A stretch of DNA of 64,000 nucleotides from Sporodiniella umbellata (Eukaryota; Mucoromycota; Mucoromycetes; Mucorales; Rhizopodaceae), in NCBI GenBank assembly GCA_025677835.1, contig JAIXMR010000074.1, forward strand, positions 1-64,000. The letters run 5' to 3'. A program made the position numbers and the translations under genes. Every line of letters starts with the position of its first letter. Within the stretch, counting starts at the first letter, position 1. The notes under the pieces were generated by a model that worked only from the letters and a program-made list of their open reading frames with translations, had not been told where the DNA came from and made no database searches. This document shows positions 1 through 8,935 of the stretch, one piece after another.

Positions 1-169
1 TTTTTGAACGATATATATATATAAAATAAAGTTTTTATATAGAAAAAGATAATAATAGTAATGATAATAATAATAAAGAGAGAAGGATTAAAAGCGGATA
101 GGGTCATGAAAAGAGAAAGAAAGCTTGTTTGCGTTGTTTGTTACTTTTTTTTTTTTGGTTTTTGGCTGT

Positions 170-620
170 TTATTCTTTCTTCTCATCACTACCCGTCTCA
201 GCCAAAGGACTTTCTTTGACAGGACTTGTGCCTGGTTGAGAAACAGGATTGGAATGAGGAATGGTATCAGGTGAAGGGTGTTCAGAGCCGATGGTGGCTA
301 AAGGTTCTTTGCCAGCTTTTGTCAGCTCATAATCTCCAGAGTCAAAGTATTTACGCTCCTATAGAATTGGTCAGCCTTTCCCCTCGCCAGCTCTGTACGT
401 GTTTGTCTTTACCTTCAACTTGTGGCCTAAAAGATCTTTACGATCAGGAAGTTTTCCATACATTCGAAACAGCTTTCTTTCTTCCTCAGTCAATTGCTAC
501 ATTTCCAAAGGTAAAAGTGAAACATGAGCAAAAAGGTAAACAAAAGCTGAAAATAAACAATCTGCAAACGCAAAATATACTTACACTGACATCCACTTTG
601 TTGGCTTGGGCTGGGTTCAT
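170..620 (-). CDS. igo1: Endosulfine / Igo1-ARPP19 family protein (3 exons, 102 aa)
   Basis: Exons (minus) are 620-585, 496-413 and 358-170; introns are GTAAGT...TAG and GTAAAG...TAG and the phases close. The product has the endosulfine core: a TEEERKLFRMYGKLP segment, DLLGHKLKERKYFDSGDY at about residues 33-50, then a disordered Ser/Pro-rich tail. FDSGDY contains the serine (Ser47 in this model) which in the family is phosphorylated by Greatwall/Rim15; the phosphoprotein then inhibits PP2A-B55 and promotes quiescence or mitotic entry. The site is intact, so the gene looks functional. The start is the first in-frame ATG, and the length is normal for the family (about 100-130 aa). It diverges from the membrane-protein gene beginning at 1259. 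The small exons hide it from ORF-length criteria, and a 150-codon plus-strand frame over it is a shadow. Confidence 0.9.
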
Positions 621-1258
621 TCTTTATTACAGATGGCTGTTTTCTTTTAAGGGCAATAATAAAAGAAAAAGAAAATGAAAAATAAAAAAAAAAAAAAAAA
701 AAAAAAAAAACAGATGGGAACAGTGACGTATCCTAAATGAGTATTTTGCTTTCACTCTTTTTTTGAATTCCATAGTCCGACAGACAAATGGTTTCTATGG
801 AAACAAAAAAACAGATTCAAGTGCCAAGTCCTTTTTTTTTTGAGACTAAAATTCTTCAGTTCATGCAGCTGCTTTCGCTCAAGTGCTTTCATGTTATATA
901 GTTCAACATTCTAGCTTGTCATCTGTGGTGAATGGCTTATCTCTGTCCTTTTTAGTTCCTGCTTTTCTTTTTATCCACTTTTGTTTCAAAAAGGCTTTGG
1001 CAGTTGAGACTTGGAAACGGAGGTTGAAAGGCCGATCTCTTAGTGTTTGCCATCAAAGAAAAGTCAGATGTTATACCTAAAGCTTAAGTTAGAGCCTTTT
1101 CTGAAGCCAGAATCTACTTGAGAGGCATTTTCTTTCATTGGCCGAATCAAGAATGGCTTTTAACCCAGTTCATTTCAATCTATTTTTGTTCATTTTAATG
1201 GCCCAATTAAAAAATAGTAGGCCTTTGTTTACGTTTCTTTTTGGAATCCAAGAGTCGA
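621..1258. other. Intergenic region between igo1 and the tetraspan gene
   Basis: This 638-bp divergent intergenic stretch presumably holds both promoters. It carries a poly(A) tract of about 24 nt near 685-710 and a T run near 831-841. Open frames here have no family resemblance, and I see no RNA gene. Confidence 0.5.
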
Positions 1259-2181
1259 ATGACGCCGGAAAAGTGTTGTTGCTTTATACCTCTTCGCCTG
1301 GGGTCGTTTATTGTCGCCCTTTGGTTTTTTGTAAGCCGAGTGTTTTAGTCTAAAAAAGAAGCGCTGACTGTTTTGTTCAGGTTGCTTATTTCATTGACGC
1401 CATCACCGGATTCCTCGGCATGAATGGTAACAATCACCAAGAAATGGCTTTTCTTGATGTGAATTGACCCTTTTCGTTTTTTTTTTTTTTTTTCTGTACA
1501 GCTGTTGTGATCTATTCTGGCCAGACAACCAAGGCTTGGTATTACATCAATTCGCTTTTTACAGTCTTGGTGCTTGCAGGTGGATTTTCAGGTGTCATTG
1601 GTACTGCTTTCGTAGGTCCCCGTTTCTCCCTCTTTCTTTTTTCTAACTCTTTTTGATTTAGGCACAAAAAAGATTTGCTCGGTTGTTCAATTTCGTTGTA
1701 TGGACCTGCTGTGTTTTGTCGTTTGTTAAATACATTACCAGTTTAGCTCTGATGATTGTGTACCGTCAAAACATGGTGAACACCTGTATTCGTTCGGGCT
1801 TTGTTGGTTTCAACAACGCCCAGACTGGCTTAACTGCCTCCCCTTCTATCTCTACCGGCAGTTATTACTCGCCTGTCAAATATCCTAATACCCTGAATGC
1901 CAACGCAACTTCCTCTAGTGAATGCGAACAGGCTGTCAAGTCGCTTATCATAGCTTGGGGTACTATCATCTTCATTGTGCAACTGTTGCAGGTAAACAGT
2001 CTCTTATCTCTCTTTAATCTCAACTATCTATATTTTTTCTTTCTTTTTTTAGCTCTATTTTGCTACTATTGTGAACAGCTACTCTAACCGTTTGAATAAC
2101 GGAACACGTCATCATCGCCTTCATGATCAGCAGATTAAAGATTTTGAAGAATCTCGTTTCCACATGTCCACTGTATATTAA
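1259..2181 (+). CDS. Four-TM membrane protein of unknown function (5 exons, 228 aa)
   Basis: Exons are 1259-1330, 1381-1426, 1502-1611, 1662-1991 and 2053-2181; all introns are GT-AG, 50-75 nt, with consistent phase. The start ATG precedes a short N-terminus with three consecutive cysteines (possible acylation). Four hydrophobic segments lie at about residues 10-38, 52-76, 84-112 and 166-196. The loop between TM3 and TM4 is long, polar and contains N-x-S/T sites and two cysteines. The C-terminus is hydrophilic and His/Arg-rich. The layout resembles MARVEL/tetraspan-type proteins, but I do not recognise a named family and assign no function. Strong hydrophobic periodicity and clean splice phases support a real gene. 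Confidence 0.75.
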
Positions 2182-2239
2182 AAAGCTCATTGAAATAAAA
2201 CAATAAAAACACATATACTGAACTGGTTTCTAAATAAAC

Positions 2240-2266
2240 GAATAAAATACAATAATTTCTCTCTCT

Positions 2267-2298
<32 letters not shown>
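2240..2298. repeat. Low-complexity (CT)n / poly(T) tract
   Basis: A CTCTCTCTCT run is followed by about 28 consecutive T, ending seven bases before the ATG at 2305. Such tracts recur across the window. Here the tract lies where the core promoter or leader of the next gene should be. Confidence 0.8.
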
Positions 2299-2304
2299 GG
2301 GCAA

Positions 2305-3240
2305 ATGACAGTTCAAGTACGCTCAAAACGTCGAATCTTACCTAAGCGATCTGTTGTAGATGTTGATTTTGTTTCACCCAGCCAACATAGTTTACAGGAA
2401 TTACTATGCACCACAACACAGTTACCCTCAAAGCAAGAATACTCTGTGATCACTGAGCTTTTTGGAACACATAACAAGCCGATCCGAGAGACATTACCAC
2501 CGATCGCGATTGGCAAGTCAACACGTAGTTGTTTGGTCAAATCCGACAAGATAGACGGCAGTGAGGAGTTAATAAAAGGCTATTTACTTCCGGAACCTTC
2601 CAGGGACAGCACGCCTCAAGGGGAAGTAGGGAGTGAAAGCAAAAACGAGCCTATAGAAAACAGAGTAGAATCCCAAGAGGGTTTAGAAACACAGTCGACA
2701 GACAGGCTGCCCTTGATCGACAGCAAAGATCAAACGGTCGAGCATGGCACAGTTTCAATCGACCGTTCAGCTGAAAGCCTAGAGGATATCAGCCCAGACA
2801 CAACTCCCGCAGTAACGGAAATTACAAGAACTAAAGACGATCCAAAGCAAGATGGATCCACAAAACGGTGCGACCAAGAAAAGATGGTGAAAAAGTTAAA
2901 AAAACAAGATAACAGAAAGCACGCGGGGAGAGAGAGACGGATGACTAAAACGAGTAAGCGTCGGTCGTGTGAATGCGAAGCGTCATTTATGGTGCCGCCT
3001 AAAAAATTTCCCAAGCATGCTAACCCCCACACGATGCTCAAGGTGTTGAAGCAATCAAAGTGTGTGAATTGGGTGGTCAACGGCGCCGATCAGGATCCTC
3101 GCAAGCTACTAATTCAAGAAAGCCGAAGAAAGAAACTGTACACACGCTTACATCAGCCATTCATCAAAAAGAGGGTTATCTATGATAAGCACGCCTGGCT
3201 TATTAAACAGCAACCAATAGGAGCGCTTCATCAATTATGA
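2305..3240 (+). CDS. Uncharacterised basic, largely disordered protein (311 aa)
   Basis: This is a single uninterrupted frame with the first ATG just after a long T tract. The N-terminus is basic (QVRSKRRILPKR). Residues about 70-190 are acidic/polar and look disordered. Residues 190-225 are Lys/Arg-rich (candidate nuclear localisation signals), with a CEC pair near residue 224. The C-terminal 80 residues look better ordered, with aromatic and aliphatic positions (KCVNWVVNGADQDP, then HAWLIKQQ). I do not recognise a family. A nuclear or nucleic-acid-associated role is only a guess from charge. The opposing minus-strand frames are shadows. Confidence 0.6.
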   Translation: MTVQVRSKRRILPKRSVVDVDFVSPSQHSLQELLCTTTQLPSKQEYSVITELFGTHNKPIRETLPPIAIGKSTRSCLVKSDKIDGSEELIKGYLLPEPSRDSTPQGEVGSESKNEPIENRVESQEGLETQSTDRLPLIDSKDQTVEHGTVSIDRSAESLEDISPDTTPAVTEITRTKDDPKQDGSTKRCDQEKMVKKLKKQDNRKHAGRERRMTKTSKRRSCECEASFMVPPKKFPKHANPHTMLKVLKQSKCVNWVVNGADQDPRKLLIQESRRKKLYTRLHQPFIKKRVIYDKHAWLIKQQPIGALHQL

Positions 3241-3383
3241 GCAATAGCTGATGAACCAATGAAATCGTTAGGTGAAGATACTGTGTAAAAAGCGTTGCGT
3301 CAATCCTTCTATAAATGTTTGTAAATTTTTTTTTTTTTTTTGCTATTTTCTACTCTTTTTTATTTTTTTTTTTTATTTTTTTT

Positions 3384-3390
3384 TATAAAA
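3384..3390 (+). promoter_or_regulatory. Candidate TATA box of the bZIP gene
   Basis: TATAAAA in a T-rich stretch, about 430 bp upstream of the bZIP ATG. If used, the transcript begins near 3410-3430 and includes both upstream ORFs, while the ATG at 3315 lies outside the leader. This is inferred from sequence only. Confidence 0.4.
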
Positions 3391-3531
3391 AGATAGTCTT
3401 TTTTTTTTAACCCTCTTTTAACAAACACTCTTTCTATCACACACACATACTTTAATTAATTTGTTTAAACCCTTTATTTTATCCTTTCTTTGTTCCAATT
3501 GTTTTTTTTTGTATATTTCCACATATCTAAA

Positions 3532-3546
3532 ATGATTGCTATTTAA
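3532..3546 (+). promoter_or_regulatory. Upstream ORF 1 of the bZIP leader (4 codons)
   Basis: ATG ATT GCT ATT TAA encodes MIAI, 285 nt before the bZIP start codon. In GCN4 and cpc-1 leaders the first, very short uORF is the one that permits reinitiation. Position and length fit that role, but translation is not shown. Confidence 0.6.
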
Positions 3547-3662
3547 ACTTATCACCCCTTTTCTTCTCCCCATCTTACGTTTGATCTTGTTAAAATCCCT
3601 ATTTTTTATCCAGTGTTAAACTTGTTAAATCTTGTTATAATTTGTGTTAAATTTGTTAAAAA

Positions 3663-3758
3663 ATGTCCTATCAAAAAGTCAGCTATCGGCTCCCCACCAA
3701 ACCATTCTTCGCTTATACTACCGACGAACCCTCTACTTGCAACAGAAAGAAAAACTAG
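3663..3758 (+). promoter_or_regulatory. Upstream ORF 2 of the bZIP leader (31 codons)
   Basis: ATG to TAG encodes 31 residues starting MSYQKVSYRL, ending 58 nt before the bZIP ATG and starting 116 nt after uORF1 stops. There is no other ATG between 3547 and 3816. A short uORF1 followed by a longer inhibitory uORF2 is the arrangement known for Neurospora cpc-1 and Aspergillus cpcA, where eIF2alpha phosphorylation by Gcn2 lets ribosomes bypass uORF2. Confidence 0.65.
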
Positions 3759-3816
3759 AAATCCTTGAACTCGCCTCATTTACATCTCTCCAGAAAAACA
3801 GAAAACTACTCCAAAA

Positions 3817-4476
3817 ATGAACCAAAACACATACTTCCCTACCCCCACCGCTACCCCTCCGGGTCACACTCCGTTAATGACCCAAGACCTCAGCCAAGTG
3901 TTCTCTGAATGGCTCATGCCTTCTCAAGACGGCTTGTTGAAACAAGAAGAATTTCCAGACCTTTTTGGTCTCTTCTCTCCCCCGTTGACTGCTAGCCCTG
4001 CATCAGACAACGAAGCTACGATGGCTTCCTGTGACTTTGTCACCTTATTTCCTGACATGGCCCATGCCAATGCTACTCCTCCCAAACCGGTTCCTGTTCA
4101 AACCAAACGCCGCTTTGCTCCTTTGATGCCCAAGACATCTAACGTTGTGCCCATCGCCCCTCGCCCAGGCCAATTTAACGCTCCCGTCACTCAGAAACGT
4201 AAAGTGGACGATGGAGATGACGCGACCGTGAAGCGCCAAAAGAACACAGATGCTGCACGTCGTTCACGCCTTAAAAAGATCCTCAAGATGGAAACCTTAG
4301 AGGGCCATGTGAAAGAACTCGAATCGGATAACGCCAAACTCAACACGCGTGTAGCCGTACTCGAATCTGAAAAAGGTGCTTTGGCTTCTAAAGAAAAGTC
4401 TTTGGAAGAAAGAATACGTGTGCTTGAAACACAGTTGGCGGAAGCGCATAAGGCTTTAACCACGATTCGCTCTTGA
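3817..4476 (+). CDS. cpc1: bZIP transcription factor, Gcn4/Cpc1 type (219 aa)
   Basis: Single exon. The N-terminal 130 residues are acidic, Pro/Ser-rich and hydrophobic-patterned, as in activation domains. The bZIP begins at about residue 139 with KRQKNTDAARRSRLKK, matching the Gcn4 basic region (RxxNTxAARRSR). A leucine zipper follows to residue 215 (heptads in LEGHVKELESDNAKL and onward). Gcn4/Cpc1 activates amino-acid biosynthesis genes during starvation, binding TGACTCA-like sites as a dimer. Two uORFs in the leader strongly suggest the same translational control. It converges on the methyltransferase gene at 4599. Confidence 0.88.
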   Translation: MNQNTYFPTPTATPPGHTPLMTQDLSQVFSEWLMPSQDGLLKQEEFPDLFGLFSPPLTASPASDNEATMASCDFVTLFPDMAHANATPPKPVPVQTKRRFAPLMPKTSNVVPIAPRPGQFNAPVTQKRKVDDGDDATVKRQKNTDAARRSRLKKILKMETLEGHVKELESDNAKLNTRVAVLESEKGALASKEKSLEERIRVLETQLAEAHKALTTIRS

Positions 4477-4598
4477 AAAAAAAAAAAAAAAAAATATTTA
4501 TTTTATATTTCTCATTTTATCATTTTCCCCTTCACCTTAAAAAATTATTTCTATTTTATTTTTTTATTATTATATTACTCTTATTCTTTTTTTAATTT

Positions 4599-5382
4599 TT
4601 AAATGTCAATAAAACCATCCACAAATTCTTCAATAGAGTCTAGTGTGTTTTTTTCCAAGAAGCCATCTTTGACTGGTTTTCTAGCATAGGAAGCATGCCA
4701 TTCCATACAAGATTTGTAACGTTCACATTCTTGTAGGATAAGATGGGCCTCGTTGCGCTCAAGAGGGTTGTCTTGCACACGAAGCGAGGTTAAAAACATT
4801 TTAAAGTTTTGAGAGTAAAGCAAGTCGATCTGTTGATCTGTCCAGTAACCCAAAGGCAAGGTGATTTTTTCATGGGCGATATCCACAAAATGACTTAGAA
4901 AAGAGAGGGTGGGTTGTTGTGTACAAGCCACGGTCAATAAATCAAAGAGAGGGTGTTGCGTGCTGGTCTCGAGCGTGTTTGCATACCCTGTAGGGTAGAT
5001 TTGTTGTTTGACTAGAAAGAAATGGTTAAAGAAAAGTAGGGTTGGCAACAGAACTTACGTTCGGTATTGATCACTGCATTTGTCAAAGGGCCTGCCCTTA
5101 TCACTGTGTAGTTTGTATCAACCACTTCAAAATAAGCACCGGGCTTCATCACACGATGAACCTCACATAACAAATTCGAAAGCTCTGTAGGCGAAAGATA
5201 AAGCATCATCGAACGCATATAAACAAAATCAAAAGAAGCATCTTTATAGGGCAAGGGCCCTTTGAGGACATCGTGCTCTTTGAAACGAATGTTTTTCATT
5301 CTGGGTTGATTGACAAAGAGAGGACATTGATCAAGACCATAAAAGTCTAGAACCAAGCTGTATAAACAACTCTTCATCAACT

Positions 5383-5420
<38 letters not shown>

Positions 5421-6184
5421 GTTACCTGCATTCGGATACTCACTAGCCATATCCAATGTCCAAGCACCCGCACCGCAACCAAGATCCAAAACCCTACACC
5501 GAGTCTCGTTGGAGGCAAGTAAGGTGTGTATAGGCGATGAAAAATTCCCTTGAAACATGACTTTGAGTATATAATGCTAACGACACTAAATAAGCAAAAG
5601 AGGTCAAATGTGCATAGGCAACATACCAGAGCCTTTAGACGTTCAATTTCTTCATCGTCACAAGGCAACATAAAGTCTTTCAAAACATGGTCTTTGAAAA
5701 AAGCTCGTCCATCGATCGAGAGACCGCTCGACTTAGGCAGTGGACTTTGACAGCTGGTTTGGGAAGAGCGAGAGCTGACGGGCGTAATGGGCTCAAACAG
5801 GGACGAGGACTGAGTATAGGACTTTTGTATGGAAGAAGCCGGGGTGGGAGGTTTGGAAACCTTTTTGGGTGGGAGTGGTGCAGGTGTCTTGGAGGCAACT
5901 TCGAAAAAGTTCACATGGCTTCCGCCCACTTTCTGACTACGTGAGGAAGGTGTTGTTGTACTACTGGAAGAAGAAGGCGTCGAGCTTTTAGATGACTGCG
6001 TAGTACTTGATGACTGTTTTCTGACAGGCGGTGGCATAGGTCGAGTTGCTTCAAAATGACCATCAAAAAAGTTATAGGCGTTAGGTCCAGTTGGCCTTCT
6101 TCGGCTTTGACCGGATTGTACAGTAGGACGGCTTGAGCCTGTCGCAGTCGATTTATTATCCACTGAGGATTGTGCGTTACCCAT
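4599..6184 (-). CDS. SAM-dependent methyltransferase with candidate N-myristoylation signal (4 exons, 469 aa)
   Basis: Exons (minus) are 6184-5627, 5576-5426, 5346-5059 and 5011-4599, with phases closing. The protein starts MGNAQSS, a good N-myristoylation consensus (Gly2, Ser6). A disordered Ser/Thr/Pro-rich region follows to about residue 165, including PMPPPVRK and LPPKK proline motifs. The class I methyltransferase fold starts near residue 187; motif I is VLDLGCGAGAW at about 215, followed by an acidic strand end (YPNADFYGLD), a KGPLPYKDASFDFVYMRSMM motif IV-like region and a VMKPGAYFEVVD post-motif. The catalytic core resembles fungal LaeA-like or UbiE/COQ5-like methyltransferases. The substrate is unknown, and membrane tethering is inferred. 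Intron 2 contains a T/A run of about 30 nt. Confidence 0.82.
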
Positions 6185-7134
6185 ACTTGGTTTCTACGTC
6201 TTTTTACTCTTGTTTGTATATTGATATGTTGAAGCTATATATATATATATATATAAAGAAAAAACTAAAAAAAAAAAAAAAAGAGAATATAGTTAAAAAA
6301 GGCTTCAGTAATTATAATACTCAACAAGTGTAACATGAGTCACTGCCCAATTAAAGGGTGAATCGAAAAAAAAAAAAAAAGTAGATGAGATAACCTTTTG
6401 GCAAGGCACGGGCTGCCATTACTTTTTTTAAGGTTTCATTCCTAGGTTTCACACATCGCTAAGAGGATCATTGTGTTTGGTTTTAGCAGAAATTGGTATG
6501 GCCTAAGCGATCCTTTTGAAAATATGTTTTTCTTAGGAATCTTTCCGTTGTGCTTTAAAGACAAAGGTGATTGCAAAACGATGTTGGGATAGACTTGTAC
6601 TCATACCTAATTCATGGTCACTTTCACTCTGGGTTATTTGTTAAACCTTATACTGCGCCAATGAAAGTCGCGGACAAATGGTAAATCAACCAGTAATTAA
6701 CCAACTAAAGCCTTTTTACATTTCACTCTCGTCAACAGGTAAAAAAAGATCGACCCAGTCAGGCTTTATTCTTTTTTTTTTTTTTTTTAGGGTTAATCTA
6801 GCGTTAACCTCCTAAGGCCGAGAACCCTGATTTCTCTTTGAGCATGTGTTTGACTTCCTTTTTTCTCTGAACGCTACCCTTTTTTTTTTTTTTTTTTAGA
6901 TCGATTTCTCAATCTTTTCTAAAGTCTCTTTTAAGATCAACATCCTCGGCAGCGTAGAATCAAACAGAAAGATATCGCCGTCCAAACATAACGATTCATC
7001 GGATAGACCTATTGATTTGATAGATGCGAGTTTTGTATCCAAAACCCGTTATGTCAGCTATTAAAAAAAGCATATTTTACACATAAAGACAAAATGTAGC
7101 GAGAAAATTTGTTTGCATTTACATCGCTTTTGGT

Positions 7135-7178
<44 letters not shown>

Positions 7179-8786
7179 AACAGGTACTACTTGAGGCCAT
7201 GCAAAACTTTGGCGCCAAAAATAAAATTATGCAGTTGGCTTTTTCAACTGGCTTTTACTCATATCCCAAGGCGCATTAGATATAGAGTAGTTATATTGGG
7301 CATTTTGTCTCTTCACAAGCTAGTTTTCTTTGCTTTTTTTTTTTTTTTTTTGAAAATGCCTATAAACTACAGATGTCATTCCCTCCTATTCTTTGTCACG
7401 CCCATAGAGTTGTTTTGTATCATATAAATAGAGTGGGGCAAAACGAAAATTTCAGACGCAGCTTGTCTACTGTAGTATTTTTATTACTGTTTTGTAAAAG
7501 CTATTGTACCGTTTTAGCGTGCTTGGGTCGCTTACCTCCTAATACAAGCACAACTTCTTGCACTGATTTGCAAAGACAGTCCTGTCTTTCGTTTCTTTTC
7601 ACCACTAAGAACAGAGGTTCTTATCTTTCCAGTCAGCCCAAATTTTGACATGAATCTATATTGTTATCCTAGCAAGGCTTGTTCAGCCAGCTTCAAATTA
7701 TTTCTGGGGTTTACAAAAAAAAAAAATTTCTCTTGAAACCAAGTGCTTATCATTTGACACCAGTGGTTACTATACCTACGAACGGTGTGCACAAATATGT
7801 CTAAACTATCTGTCTTTCGCTACATGTATTTTTTGCACACACATTCTTTTACAAAATCCCTTACTTACTCTTTCTTCGTCTCTTCCAAAAAAGTAGAGGC
7901 CAAAAGACATTAAAAGGCTGAGCGTCTCTCAAATGTGTGAGCAATGTGCAGAGGTGATTCCATCTCAGCCAATTTCATCTCAGCGTATGTGTTCGTCGTT
8001 TATTCAGTGCATGCCAATACAAAAGCTTGCCTTTGCTTTGTTTTTCTAAGAAAATGAAAGAATAATTTAAAGTAGATCTAAAGATCTTATCTAAAGGTAA
8101 CAGTTTGTCAATATCAGCCAAAGAAAAGATGGAATGGCGGAGTCAATAAAAACGTTATATTAAAAGACAATATCTCAGGCAGTGCCGTTTCATGCCGTCT
8201 TGAATAGAGACATAAATAAAAAGGAAAACAACCTCAGATTAAGAAGATCAAACAGATAGAACAGCTTTCCAAAAAAAGGAAGACGTATAGAATTTCAATA
8301 CACTCCCCTTTTAAACACAAACTATATACAATACCTTTTTCAGAAAAAACGGTATGTGTCTGAGCACTTTTTCTTATTGCTAAGCTTTTTAATCTCTGAG
8401 CCCTTTAGAAATACTCTCTCCGAAAAATCATGGACTGTACGGTCTCAAGCTCTATCTCTATAATATAAACAGGGGGGGTTTTTTTTTCTTTTTTGGTTTA
8501 TATGTTTAATCTTCTTTATGCCTTTTCTTGAAGCTGTTGGGGGGAAAAGAGAGTTGAGGAAAAACCGTTCAAAAACAATGTACAAAAAAAAAAAAAAAAA
8601 AAAAATAATAATAATAATAATAAAATTAAAATCAAAGCCTTTTTCTGTATATACATTTTTCTTTGCTCTTCTGTTTATTTGTTGTTGTTATTCTTTTTCT
8701 TTCTTGCTTTTTCTTTGTATATACACATACATAAAACGCTTTTGCCCTATAGACACACACAGTATAGATACATATAACCAACAGCA
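6185..8786. other. 2.6-kb intergenic region without a supported gene
   Basis: Only short open frames over low-complexity DNA are present. There are long T tracts at 6771-6790, 6880-6897, 7141-7174 and 7337-7351, A tracts near 6366-6380 and 8583-8602, and a (TA)n run near 6236-6256. No tRNA-like cloverleaf or conserved RNA motif was recognised. It separates two divergent genes and could hold a non-coding transcript, which cannot be judged from sequence. Confidence 0.5.
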
Positions 8787-8868
8787 ATGAACAGTATTCT
8801 TTCGGATCGACAGAAAGATGAATTGTAAGAACCTAATATACCAAATAACGAGAATAACAATAATAATA

Positions 8869-8935
<67 letters not shown>

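Noticed and set aside
226..678. 150-codon plus-strand frame
   Set aside because: It lies antisense to three spliced endosulfine exons with a clear FDSGDY motif and has no family character; it is a shadow.
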